This document shows, in pieces, positions 8,019-18,924 of a DNA stretch of 64,000 nt (positions are counted from its first letter, which is position 1; each line of letters starts with the position of its first letter). The notes beneath the pieces are model-generated. The model was not told where the DNA came from and did no database searches. It saw nothing but the letters and a program-made list of their open reading frames with translations. A program made the translations under genes and the position numbers. The stretch covers positions 186,001 through 250,000 of the forward strand of contig DASPKU010000021.1 of assembly GCA_035627955.1 (NCBI GenBank), in the 5' to 3' direction. The DNA comes from Phycisphaerales bacterium (GTDB lineage: Bacteria; Planctomycetota; Phycisphaerae; Phycisphaerales; UBA1924).

Positions 8019-10493
8019 TCACTTGTCGCGGCGGTGGTGCTTCTTGTTGCGGTCCCGGTCCTTGCTGCGCTTGTCGCGCCGCTGGCCACCGGTCATGTCC
8101 TTGAAACCAGCCCCCTGGCCCCGACCCATGCCCCCGGCGGGGGCTCCCCCGTCGAGTCGGGAGAGCTGCGGCTTCTTGGCCTTGCCCGCCGCCCGCTTCT
8201 CGGCGTCGTCAACGACGAGCTCCATCTGCCGCTTGGCGAGGTCGACCTTGGCGACCTTCACGGTCACCAGGTCACCGAAGTTGAAGGAGCGGCCCGAGCG
8301 GATATCGGTGAGGGCGCCGGACTTCTGGTCGATCTTCCAGATGGGCGTGAGGTTCTCGCGGGTGACGTCGCCGGGCAGGTCCTCGGACTTGACGAAGCCG
8401 TCGGCGAGGTACTTCTCGATCTGCACGAAGATGCCGCGGGGGTTGACGTTGGTCACGACGCCCGCGAAGGACTCGCCGATGTGCTTCTCCAGGAGCTGGA
8501 GCACCAGGAAGTTGCGCAGCTCGCGCTCGGCGGACTCGGCGTTGACCTCTCGCTGGCTGGCGTGCCGGCCGACCTCGACCAGCTCCCCCTCGTCGGGGCA
8601 CTGGTGGCTGTCCCGCATGTCACGCCCCAGCTCGCGGGCCTCCTTCTCACTGCGCGGGCGCTGCTTGCCGTTGTCGGTGCGGCGGAGGTACTCGGCCAGG
8701 GCACGGTGGACGGTGAGGTCGGCGTAGCGGCGGATAGGGCTGGTGAAGTGGGCGTAGGCCTCGCTGGCCAGGGCGAAGTGGCCGATCAGCGCGGGGCTGT
8801 ACTCGGCCTTGGACAGCGTCCGCAGCACGGCGATGTGCACGGCCCGGGCCGCGGGGGTGCCGTGCGTGGCCTTGAGCAGCCCCTGCAGCTCCTCGCGCGT
8901 GGGGTTCTTGGGGATGCGGAAGCCCGCCACCATCGCCACCTTGCGCATGGAGTCCACGTCCCCGGGCACGGGGTCGGGGTGGATGCGCCGCAGCAGCGGG
9001 ACCTCGAGGTTCTCAAAGAGGCGGGCCAGTACCTCGTTGGCCTCCACCATGAACATCTCGATGAGCTTGTGCGTGAAGGCGTCGTCCTCACGCTCGGCGT
9101 CGATCACGTGCCCGTTCTGGTCGTAGATCAGCTCCACCTCGGGCAGGTCGAGCACGATCATGCCCTGGCGGTCGCGCCGCGACTGGATGGTTTTGGCGAG
9201 AGTGTTCATCTCCTTGAGGGCCTCGAGGAGCTGGTCGGTGTACTTGGGCGGGGTCTTGGCATGCTTCCTCGCCTCGTTGAAGTCCCCGTCGATGAGGGCC
9301 TGGGCCTCCAGGTACGTCAGGCGCTTGGCCGACTTGATGAGGGTGTTGGCGACCCGCTCGCCCCGCACGTTGCCGCGGGAGTCGTACTTGATCCACGCCG
9401 TCTTGCAGAACCGCGGCACGCCCTCCTGCAGCGAGTGGATCCCGTTGCTGAGGATCTCCGGGAGCATGGGGATCACCAGGCGCGGCAGGTAGCAGGAGTT
9501 CGCCCGGTCCGCGGCCTCGACATCCAGCGGCGAGCCGCGGGGGATGAAGTGGGCGACGTCGGCAATGTGCACGCCCAGCTCCCAGCCGCCCCCGTCGAAC
9601 TCGTCGGTGCGCTTGATGCTGATGGCGTCGTCGTAGTCCTTGGCGTCGGGGGGGTCGATGGTCAGGATGAACTCGCCGGTCAGGTCCTCGCGGTTCTTCA
9701 GCGCCGAGGAGCCCTTCTCCTTCCACTCATTGATCTGCCGCTCGAACTCCAGCGCCGCCTCGCGGGCCTGCTGGATGCACTCCTCGGGGAACTCGCCGGG
9801 CAGGTCGTACGCGGCGATGACCGCCTGTGTCTCCACGTCGGGCCGCCCCGCGTCGCCCAGCACCCGCGTGATGACGCCCTCGCCCAGCATGTCCCCCTCG
9901 GGGAACGCCGTGAGCTCGAGCACGACCTTGTCGCCCTCCTTGGCGTTCTTGCTCTCGGCGTCGCGGACGACGATGGGCTGGCTGATCTGCCGCCCGTCGG
10001 GCTGCACCAGCCACTGCCCGCCGCGCTTCGTGAGGGTGCCGGTGTAGGAGGTGTGCTTGCGGTTGACGACCTCGACGATGGAGCCGCTGAACCCGCTGCC
10101 GGGTGCGCCGGAGCGGTCGCGGAAAACCTTGATCTTCACGGTGTCGCCCGTGAGGGCGTCGCCGGTCTCGTCGGGGGGGATGAACACCGAGCCCTCGCGC
10201 ACGGCGGTGTCGGGCTCCACGAAGCCGAAGCCGCGGGCGTTCTTGCGAAACTTGCCGGTGATGAAGCCGCCCGCCTGCTGCGAGCGGGTGGCCACGCTGG
10301 GCAGCGAGACCATGCCGGTCTGGGCGATCTCGACCTGGCCCTCCTGGGCCATGCTCTTGACGGCGGCGGTGAAGGCGTCCATCTCCTCAGTGGGGATATT
10401 GAGGTCGCCGGCGAGGTCGCCGATGCGGCGGGGGGTGTAGTCGTCGTGGCGCAGGTGATCGAGCAGGCGACGCTGGTAACGCAGTAAGGACAA
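8019..10493 (-). CDS. rnr: ribonuclease R (3'-5' exoribonuclease, RNB family)
   Basis: A processive 3'-5' exoribonuclease of the RNase II/R family, about 824 residues. Order of domains: N-terminal winged helix (RRIGDLAGDLNIPTEEMDAF), cold-shock domains (GFGFVEPD, VFIPPDE), the RNB catalytic domain with LTIDPPDAKDYDDAIS carrying the conserved acidic residues, HIADVAHFIPRGSPLD, and TSPIRRYADLTVHRAL, then an S1 domain (FAGVVTNVNPRGIFVQIEKY) and a basic Lys/Arg/Asp tail. The start is uncertain: a TTG at 10493 has GAAGGGA six bases upstream, while the in-frame ATG at 10538 has no visible Shine-Dalgarno. It probably acts in structured RNA and rRNA turnover. Confidence 0.94.
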   Translation of the reverse strand: MSLLRYQRRLLDHLRHDDYTPRRIGDLAGDLNIPTEEMDAFTAAVKSMAQEGQVEIAQTGMVSLPSVATRSQQAGGFITGKFRKNARGFGFVEPDTAVREGSVFIPPDETGDALTGDTVKIKVFRDRSGAPGSGFSGSIVEVVNRKHTSYTGTLTKRGGQWLVQPDGRQISQPIVVRDAESKNAKEGDKVVLELTAFPEGDMLGEGVITRVLGDAGRPDVETQAVIAAYDLPGEFPEECIQQAREAALEFERQINEWKEKGSSALKNREDLTGEFILTIDPPDAKDYDDAISIKRTDEFDGGGWELGVHIADVAHFIPRGSPLDVEAADRANSCYLPRLVIPMLPEILSNGIHSLQEGVPRFCKTAWIKYDSRGNVRGERVANTLIKSAKRLTYLEAQALIDGDFNEARKHAKTPPKYTDQLLEALKEMNTLAKTIQSRRDRQGMIVLDLPEVELIYDQNGHVIDAEREDDAFTHKLIEMFMVEANEVLARLFENLEVPLLRRIHPDPVPGDVDSMRKVAMVAGFRIPKNPTREELQGLLKATHGTPAARAVHIAVLRTLSKAEYSPALIGHFALASEAYAHFTSPIRRYADLTVHRALAEYLRRTDNGKQRPRSEKEARELGRDMRDSHQCPDEGELVEVGRHASQREVNAESAERELRNFLVLQLLEKHIGESFAGVVTNVNPRGIFVQIEKYLADGFVKSEDLPGDVTRENLTPIWKIDQKSGALTDIRSGRSFNFGDLVTVKVAKVDLAKRQMELVVDDAEKRAAGKAKKPQLSRLDGGAPAGGMGRGQGAGFKDMTGGQRRDKRSKDRDRNKKHHRRDK

Positions 10494-10589
10494 GTGCAAT
10501 CCCTTCAAAGGGGGCGGGCGGCCGCCCCGGCACCACAAGAGTAGTGGAACCGGCCAGCGGGTGATGAACGCGTGCTAAGACGTTGTGGG

Positions 10590-11132
10590 TCAGGCCCAGT
10601 GCGCCCGCAGGGCCGCGCCGATGGCGTCGAAGGTGGCCCGCGCGCCGGCGACGGCGGCGGCGTGCCCATCCGGCGGGACCAGCGGGGCGGCGCTCTCTTT
10701 GAACGCCCGCCAGCGGGGCATGGTCTGCGCCCCCGCACCCCGGAAGAACGTGGCCCCGCCACCCTTCACGCCCAGCACACGCTCCAGGTGCGCCGCGATG
10801 ACCTGCCCGCCAAGGGCGGAGCCCTCGACGACGTACAGCGACCCGATCACCGCGGGGTTGTCAGAGAAGGTCGGCGCGGGCGTCGTCTCGCGCGGAACGG
10901 GGGCGTCCAGCGCGGCAAGGTCCGCGTCCAGGGCCTCAACCCGCCAGGCCCCACTCCACGCCACCCCCGCGGGGGCGGCGGTGACGGCCCAGGGCTCCCA
11001 CGCCGCGTAGAAGGCGCGGAAGGCCCGCAGCTGGCGGATGAGCTCGGCGCGGGCCGCCGGCAGCCCCGCCGCGGACTCGGCCGCGGTGTGGTGGGCGCGG
11101 GTCTCTTCTCTGAGCACCTCGAAGACAGTCAT
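10590..11132 (-). CDS. biliverdin-producing heme oxygenase (BphO-like)
   Basis: A 180-residue heme oxygenase, which opens heme to biliverdin, CO and iron. The N-terminus LREETRAHHTAAES provides the proximal heme histidine (H14 or H15). The middle YVVEGSALGGQVIAAHL is the distal-helix signature of bacterial enzymes, and FFRGAGAQT...WRAF is the conserved C-terminal segment. It starts nine bases after the stop of the B12-binding gene at 11142, so the two are co-transcribed. Biliverdin is the usual bacteriophytochrome chromophore, although no phytochrome is visible in the window. An iron-scavenging role is the alternative. Confidence 0.85.
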   Translation of the reverse strand: MTVFEVLREETRAHHTAAESAAGLPAARAELIRQLRAFRAFYAAWEPWAVTAAPAGVAWSGAWRVEALDADLAALDAPVPRETTPAPTFSDNPAVIGSLYVVEGSALGGQVIAAHLERVLGVKGGGATFFRGAGAQTMPRWRAFKESAAPLVPPDGHAAAVAGARATFDAIGAALRAHWA

Positions 11133-11141
11133 GGGCGTGGC

Positions 11142-12257
11142 TCACTGAAAGGGGCGGACCTGCTCCTGCACGAGCTCGAGCCCCTCGGCAAGGTCGGCGG
11201 CGCTCATATCGGCGCCAAGGCGGCCGGCCAGGCCGGGGTAGCCGGTGATCATGCGACCGCCGGCGATGACGCGGAGCCTGGGCAACAGCCCACGGCAGGA
11301 TTCCACGGCCTCGGTCGCCGCGCGCACGCCGTACACGGTGCAGACCGACAGGGCGAGCAGGTGCGGGCGGAAGGCCGCGGCCTCCTCGGCGACGGTGCGC
11401 ACAGGGGTGTCGGCCCCCAGGCAGCGGACGCTCCACCCGCGGGCCTCCAGCAGGTCGGCGAAGGCGCTGCAGCCCAGGCTGTGCCGCTCGCCGCCGGGGC
11501 AGAAAACGATGGCGCGGAGGTCCAGCGTGGGGCGGGCCACGTACAGGAGGTCGATCGCCAGGTGCGACATCAGCTGCTGGGTGGTGTGGGTGCAGAAGTG
11601 CTCCTGCGCCACCGTGATGGCCCGCTTCTGCCACAGGCGGCCCACCTCCCGCTGCACCGGCAGCAGGACGTGCACGTAGACCTCCAGCAGCGGCACGCCC
11701 TGCGCCACGGCGGCCTTGAGCTTGCTCGCGGCGGACTCCCGGCTGCCGATGAGCAGGGCGTCGAGGTACTCGCGCGCCAGCCTGGCGTGGGGGCCGGCGT
11801 CGGTGATCTCGCAGGCGGGCTCCTCGCCGGGGCCGAGCGCGATGGCCGCGCCGATGCACGCCCCCGCGGCGTCGGCGTCCAGCTCGTCCAGGCGGGTGCG
11901 CACGATCTCGTTGAGGGCCTCCAGGGACGCGCGGATGTGGGTGGTCTCCACCCCGTAGGCGGTCATGACGCGGGTGGCCCACGCCGCGTAGTCGGCGAAG
12001 AGCTCCGGCTCCCCCGCCCACAGGGCGATCGCCAGGTGCCTCACGTGGTGGGCCATGTCCTCCACGCACCTGGCCTTGCCCTTGGGCCCGTAGAACTCCA
12101 CCAGCTGCGGGCGCAGGGTGTACAGCCGCTCCACCGCGGCGCGGCTGATCTCGTCGGCGTCTCGCTCCAGCGGGTGGAACTCGGGCACGATCCAACAGTA
12201 CCCCCCCGCGCGCCGCAAGAAAGAGCCCCTCACGGGGGAGGCGGGCCCCCGGGGCAC
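11142..12257 (-). CDS. B12-binding protein of the light-sensor (CarH/LitR) type without an HTH domain
   Basis: This protein has up to 371 residues. The C-terminal half carries the cobalamin-binding pair seen in CarH photoreceptors: W209-x9-E219-H220 in the helical cap (LWQKRAITVAQEH) and E-x-H-x-x-G (ERHSLG, 257-262) in the Rossmann-like B12 fold. The N-terminal 130 residues form a helical domain (KARCVEDMAHHVRHLAIALWAGEPELFADYAAW), not the MerR DNA-binding domain of CarH. It probably senses light or cobalamin and signals through a partner. Start choice is open: GTG at 12257 with GAGAGG upstream, or GTG at 12188. It lies first in an operon with heme oxygenase. Confidence 0.8.
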   Translation of the reverse strand: MPRGPASPVRGSFLRRAGGYCWIVPEFHPLERDADEISRAAVERLYTLRPQLVEFYGPKGKARCVEDMAHHVRHLAIALWAGEPELFADYAAWATRVMTAYGVETTHIRASLEALNEIVRTRLDELDADAAGACIGAAIALGPGEEPACEITDAGPHARLAREYLDALLIGSRESAASKLKAAVAQGVPLLEVYVHVLLPVQREVGRLWQKRAITVAQEHFCTHTTQQLMSHLAIDLLYVARPTLDLRAIVFCPGGERHSLGCSAFADLLEARGWSVRCLGADTPVRTVAEEAAAFRPHLLALSVCTVYGVRAATEAVESCRGLLPRLRVIAGGRMITGYPGLAGRLGADMSAADLAEGLELVQEQVRPFQ

Positions 12258-12266
12258 TCAAGGCAG

Positions 12267-12406
12267 GCCTCTCGCGGAGGACGCGGGGGCGCGGACGGGG
12301 AGGGGAATCATGAGAACGGTTGCGGTGCGCGGGCTCAGGCGGGCAAGGGAACGAACGGGCCTTTGTCTCTTCCCCTCCGCGCCCCCGCGACCTCCGCGAG
12401 AGACCT
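12267..12406. repeat. long imperfect inverted repeat, about 40-base arms
   Basis: Bases 12267-12307 and 12366-12406 are near-perfect reverse complements (shared cores ctctcgcggagg, gcgggggcgcgg and aggggaa), separated by about 58 bases. It lies between the divergent B12-sensor and exporter genes. The arms could be a mobile palindromic element or a large hairpin in the leader of the exporter gene. I saw no second copy of the core elsewhere in the window. Confidence 0.75.
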
Positions 12407-12450
12407 CTTCGGCGCGGCGCGGGAAGGCGGGCGCGTAGCATGGCCCCGCC

Positions 12451-12798
12451 ATGAACCCGACCACCGCGTGGATCATCCTCGTCATTGCCGGGCTGCTGGA
12501 GGTCGCGTGGGCGATCGGCCTCAAGTACACCCACGGCTTCACCCGCCTGTGGCCCAGCGTCGCCACCATCGCCGCCATCATCGTGAGCATGTACCTGCTG
12601 TCGCTGGCCGCCCGCACGCTCCCCATCGGCACCGCCTACGCCGTGTGGGTCGGCATCGGGGCCGCGGGCACGGCGGTGCTGGGCATGCTCATCCTGCACG
12701 AGCCGGCGACGCTTGGGCGCGTGTTCTTCCTGGTGCTGATGGGGGTGGCGATCGTGGGGTTGAAGCTGACGGCGCCGACGGCGGCGGGGACGCCGTAG
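12451..12798 (+). CDS. small multidrug resistance (SMR) exporter, Gdx/SugE type
   Basis: The protein has 115 residues and four predicted membrane helices, normal for the SMR family of proton-coupled dimeric exporters. The first helix contains the essential glutamate ([19 protein letters not shown]). The W-x-x-x-x-G pattern [15 protein letters not shown] and [19 protein letters not shown] resemble Gdx/SugE (guanidinium exporters) more than EmrE. I looked for a guanidine riboswitch in 12258-12450 and did not find its hallmark loops; the leader instead holds a long inverted repeat. Confidence 0.88.
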   Translation: MNPTTAWIILVIAGLLEVAWAIGLKYTHGFTRLWPSVATIAAIIVSMYLLSLAARTLPIGTAYAVWVGIGAAGTAVLGMLILHEPATLGRVFFLVLMGVAIVGLKLTAPTAAGTP

Positions 12799-12885
12799 CA
12801 CCTGCCCGGCGTCTGTCAGGGTGGCGGCGGCCCCGCCATGGGCGGGATCGCCGCGTACAACCCGCTCCTGGTGGTGCAAACTTCC

Positions 12886-13241
12886 GTCAACGCGGCGCAG
12901 AAGGCCTTCAACGCGCCGCAGAACTTGTTGAACGCGGCGCCCACGGCGTTCAACGCGGCGCAGAACAGGTTCGCCGCAGTGCGCAACACGTTGAACGCGG
13001 TCTCGCACATGTTCAACGTGGCGTGGACCGTGTTGAGCGCGGCCTCGAACGTGTTCGCGGGGGCGCCCAGCATGTTCAACCCGACGGAGAGCATGTTCAG
13101 GGCAACGTGGGGCATGTTCTGCGCGGCGCAGACCTGTTGCACATGGCGCCGCTCATGTTCCACACCGCGCCGCCCATGTTCTACACCGCGCCGGGCCCTT
13201 TTCACGACGCGCCGCCCTTGCTCCAGGCCGCCGCGGACTGA
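12886..13241. repeat. 21-bp periodic imperfect tandem repeat encoding heptads, possibly a frameshifted small gene
   Basis: Seventeen units follow one another, each starting with ttc, ttg or similar. Read on the plus strand from the ATG at 12838 they give seven-residue repeats such as FNAAQNR, LNAVSHM, FNPTESM. Unit 12 (13117-13136) is 20 bases long, shifting the frame; after it the heptads continue as FHTAPPM, FYTAPGP, FHDAPPL and end in a TGA at 13239-13241. The minus strand also reads as heptads (ALNMLSV, GLNMLGA) without a break for the first 11 units, but meets a TAG further in. Coding status is unresolved. No Shine-Dalgarno is obvious. Confidence 0.6.
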
Positions 13242-13428
13242 CTCTGCGCCACGGCGAACAGCCGTTGCGCCGCCGTGAACACGGGCGCGGGCGCCGCCGC
13301 CGCGGTTGCGGATCCCGCGCCCGCTTTGGCCAACTCCGTCCCGCTGGTGCAGAGGGGGCTGCCGCCCGTCGCCGCGGCGACCGACGCCCCGCCGAGCAGG
13401 GCGCGAGGGGTGGGCAGGGTGCGCACCG

Positions 13429-13458
13429 CACCAACTTCCGCTGAGCCGGAAGTTGGTG
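13429..13458. repeat. inverted repeat, 12-bp stem
   Basis: The arms caccaacttccg and cggaagttggtg are perfect complements around a six-base loop. No T-run follows. Confidence 0.7.
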
Positions 13459-13517
13459 GCACGTCTATCACACGTGCGGCACCCGTGCGCACCTTTGACG
13501 GCATCGCCCCCGGGACT

Positions 13518-13571
13518 TTGGGCACTGGGGAGGGGTGCGCGGCTCTGCCGCACCTCTCCCCGAGTGCCCAA
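13518..13571. repeat. long inverted repeat, arms about 24 bases
   Basis: The arms begin ttgggcact and end agtgcccaa, and stay complementary with two small irregularities down to ggtgcg/cgcacc. It would form one of the strongest hairpins in the window. No gene abuts it. Confidence 0.75.
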
Positions 13572-13738
13572 CCGGAGCCAAGGCCTTGTCTACTTTGCCT
13601 TCGTGTCTTGCGCATGCTCTGCGCCGCCGCGTGTCCGCTGGTGCCAAGGGGGCTGCCGTCCCTCGTGCGGCTCCCCGCTGAAGACAAGACCTCTGCGCGA
13701 TCGGCGACCGTTGTGCGCACGGAGTGGCCAGGGAGAGC

Positions 13739-13768
13739 CCGAGAGGGCCGGCCTTGAGGCCCTCTCGG
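13739..13768. repeat. inverted repeat, 11-bp stem
   Basis: The arms ccgagagggcc and ggccctctcgg are perfect complements around an eight-base loop. Confidence 0.7.
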
Positions 13769-14029
13769 TTGCGCGACGACGGGGCGCGCAGAGGAGGCCG
13801 GGCGCGGCGGCGACCCCTCCGGGGTCCAGGCGGACATGGCGCGGCGCTCCGGGGGTGGCGCTCCTCGCGGACTCGTCGCTTCACCCCCGGCTACTGGCGG
13901 CCACCCCTGCGGGGTGAGGAAGATGGCACGGGCGGGGAGCGGGGTGCGCACGGCGCTGATGGCCGCGGCGCCGGCGATCAGCGGCACCCGGCCGCGGACC
14001 GGGAGCGTGTGGCGCACGCGCCCCGCGGC

Positions 14030-15817
14030 TCAGCAGGCGTGACCGCCCAAGACCCTGAAGAAGGCCTCGATGTCCTGGTCCGTGGCGGCGTCGCCGTCGG
14101 CGTTGAAGTCGCTGCCGCCCTCGAAGCAGGTGGGGCAGCAGTGGCCGCCGATGCAGGCGAAGAAGGCCTCGATGTCCTGGTCGGTGCCGGTGTCGCCGTC
14201 GCCGTTGAAGTCGGCGGTGCCGCAGGGCGGGGGCGGCACGGCATCGACATGGGCCAGCACGCCCACGGCAGCGGCAGTGGGGCTGACGTAGAGCAGGAAC
14301 GCGACCTGGTTGTCGTCGTTGACGGCCGCGGGTTTGCCGTCCTCGCCGCCGGTGAGGCTGTTGAGGAGGATGGCGTCGGGGGTGATCGTCTGGCCGGGGG
14401 CGAACTCGAAGGGCACTCCCTTGCGGGCGAGGAGCGTGACCTGGCCGGCGCTGGTGCGGCCCCACAGGGCGGTGTTGTTGGTGGACGTGACGCCCGTGCC
14501 GGTGAGCGTGGTCAGAAACGCGATGTGTCCGGCGGGGCTGAGGCAGACGTCGAGGAAGGCGGTGGGCGACACGCCGGGCAGGCCGGGCGCGGGGTCGCCC
14601 GAGCGCATGACCAGCGAGAAGTTGCCGGGCGTGCCCACCCAGATGGCGCGGTTGTTCGTGGTGGTGACGCCGGGGCCGGCGAGCTGGCTGGTCATGAGGA
14701 CGCGGCCGCCGCCGCTGGGGATCACGACGGAGATGGTGCCGTGGGTGAGGCCGGGGAGCCCGGGCGCGGCGTCGCCCTCCCGGATGACGGTGGGCGTGCC
14801 GCCGCCGCCGGGGATGATGAACGCGGCGGAGTCGTTCTCGGTGGTGATGCCCGGGCCCGCGAGGGTGGCGGTGAAGGTGAGCGTGCCCGCGTCGTTGATC
14901 CAGAAGCCGCCGATGCCGCTGGTGGTGAGCCCGGCCATGCCGGGGGCGGGGGGCGCGGCGTTGCCCTCGCGGGCGATCATGACGACCGAGCCCGGCGTGC
15001 CGGCGAAGATGGCCCCGTCGTTGGCGATGGTGACGCCCGTGCCGCTGAGGACGGCGCTGAAGGCGACGAAGCCCGCCGCGTTGGTGACGGGCCCCGCGAA
15101 GGTCGAGTAGTTCACGCCCACGGGGGCGCCGGGGGCCTGCGCGGCGCGTCGGGCGACGAGGGAGATCGCGCCGGGCGTGCCCGCGAACACCGCGCGGGTG
15201 CCGCTGGGGACGCTCCCAACCAGCGGGCACTCGAAGACGATCCGGCCGTTGCGGTGCCGCACGGTGTAGACGCCGTTGACGATCGACGGCGGCAGGTCGC
15301 CGTAGAGGGCGCCCGCGGGTGCGCCGGGAGCCTGTGCTCCGGCGCGGGCAACCACCGCGAGGTTCTCAGGGAGGCCCAGGAAGAGGGCCGAGCCGTTGGC
15401 GGCGGTCACGCCATCGCCCACGAGGTAGGAGAGCACGGCGAGTCGGCCGCCGGCGCCGCCGCCCAGCGCCTCGGTGTGGCCGTTGTTGATCTCGCCCCAG
15501 CGCACGCCGGGGAGCGCGGGGATGGCGTCGCCCATGCGCACGAGGAGATTGGGGGCGAGGCCGACACCGCGGCCGAAGATGGCGCGGTTGTTCTCGGTGG
15601 TGACCCCGGTGCCGCCGAGCGCCGTGAAGAACATCGCATTGCCCCCGGAGTCAAGGCCCGGGATCGCAGGGAAGACGTAGTTGCACCCCGCGGGCAGGCC
15701 CGACGCCTGCTGGCCCGCGACATGGATGATCTCGAACACGGGCTGCGCGGCGGCGACGCCGGCCGAGGCGAGGACGCCGAGTGCCGCGGCCAGTGTGTTG
15801 GTCATTGAGTGCGTCAC
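14030..15817 (-). CDS. exported repeat protein with a C-terminal dockerin-like pair
   Basis: About 595 residues. The signal peptide is MTNTLAAALGVLASAGVAAAQ, with the start placed at GTG 15817, five bases after GGGGAG; an ATG at 15805 is the alternative. The body is about eight repeats of 60 residues built on GTGVTxxNDxAIFxGTPG and RxGDxAPGxPG, probably a beta-propeller-like or stacked beta fold. It ends with two Asp-rich units (DFNGDGDTGTDQDIEAFF and DFNADGDAATDQDIEAFF), each resembling half a dockerin with calcium-loop residues, and paired cysteines. It is probably outside the cell or on its surface. The partner of the dockerin-like tail is unknown. Confidence 0.88.
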   Translation of the reverse strand: MTHSMTNTLAAALGVLASAGVAAAQPVFEIIHVAGQQASGLPAGCNYVFPAIPGLDSGGNAMFFTALGGTGVTTENNRAIFGRGVGLAPNLLVRMGDAIPALPGVRWGEINNGHTEALGGGAGGRLAVLSYLVGDGVTAANGSALFLGLPENLAVVARAGAQAPGAPAGALYGDLPPSIVNGVYTVRHRNGRIVFECPLVGSVPSGTRAVFAGTPGAISLVARRAAQAPGAPVGVNYSTFAGPVTNAAGFVAFSAVLSGTGVTIANDGAIFAGTPGSVVMIAREGNAAPPAPGMAGLTTSGIGGFWINDAGTLTFTATLAGPGITTENDSAAFIIPGGGGTPTVIREGDAAPGLPGLTHGTISVVIPSGGGRVLMTSQLAGPGVTTTNNRAIWVGTPGNFSLVMRSGDPAPGLPGVSPTAFLDVCLSPAGHIAFLTTLTGTGVTSTNNTALWGRTSAGQVTLLARKGVPFEFAPGQTITPDAILLNSLTGGEDGKPAAVNDDNQVAFLLYVSPTAAAVGVLAHVDAVPPPPCGTADFNGDGDTGTDQDIEAFFACIGGHCCPTCFEGGSDFNADGDAATDQDIEAFFRVLGGHAC

Positions 15818-15900
15818 CTGCTCTCCCCTTGTCGGATGGCGTGCAGCGCCAGCATACATATCGGGAGTCGCCGGGAAAGGGGCATCGGGTGCGGCGCGTG

Positions 15901-15932
15901 AAAAAGCCCAGGGATCGTGATCCCTGGGCTTT
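15901..15932 (-). terminator. rho-independent terminator of ppdK
   Basis: Bases 15903-15932 form a 12-14 bp perfect stem (agcccagggatc/gatccctgggct). On the minus strand it is followed by five T residues. It lies 24 bases after the ppdK stop. Confidence 0.85.
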
Positions 15933-15955
15933 GGGTGCTGGTCATTGGGGGCTGC

Positions 15956-18745
<2,790 letters not shown>

Positions 18746-18924
18746 CGGCGACCTTTCCGAGTGGGTGAGTGCGGCTCGCGGACACGCGGGAGAGGCCGCC
18801 CGTTTCGGGGTCTGCTCGGCCCAAAGTCCCGCGGAAATGACAGGCCCAAAGTCTAGGTTGGCCCCGTTGCCCTTTCGACCGCAGGGCCTGCTGCGCCCGA
18901 CCCTGAGGCCACTAGAGTCACCCC

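Larger units (their letters stand above)
13242..14029. other. gene-poor, hairpin-rich GC stretch
   Basis: Open frames exist on both strands here but none has a Shine-Dalgarno, recognisable domain or composition like the neighbours. The stretch contains at least three large inverted repeats (listed separately), small GC hairpins near 13812 and 13905, and an imperfect direct repeat of about 35 bases (around 13335 and 13637, sharing ctggtgc and gggggctgccg). Confidence 0.5.

Noticed and set aside
12258-12450. Guanidine riboswitch upstream of the SMR exporter
   Set aside because: I looked for paired hairpins with ACGR loops and the ykkC core and did not find them. Only a long inverted repeat is present.
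12816-13571. Minus-strand open frame across the 21-bp repeat
   Set aside because: It reads as heptads only through the repeat and as Arg/Gly-rich sequence outside, with no ribosome-binding site. I listed the stretch as a repeat rather than a gene.
13202-14017. Minus-strand frame of about 270 codons in the gene-poor region
   Set aside because: No recognisable domain, no ribosome-binding site, and it crosses several inverted repeats.
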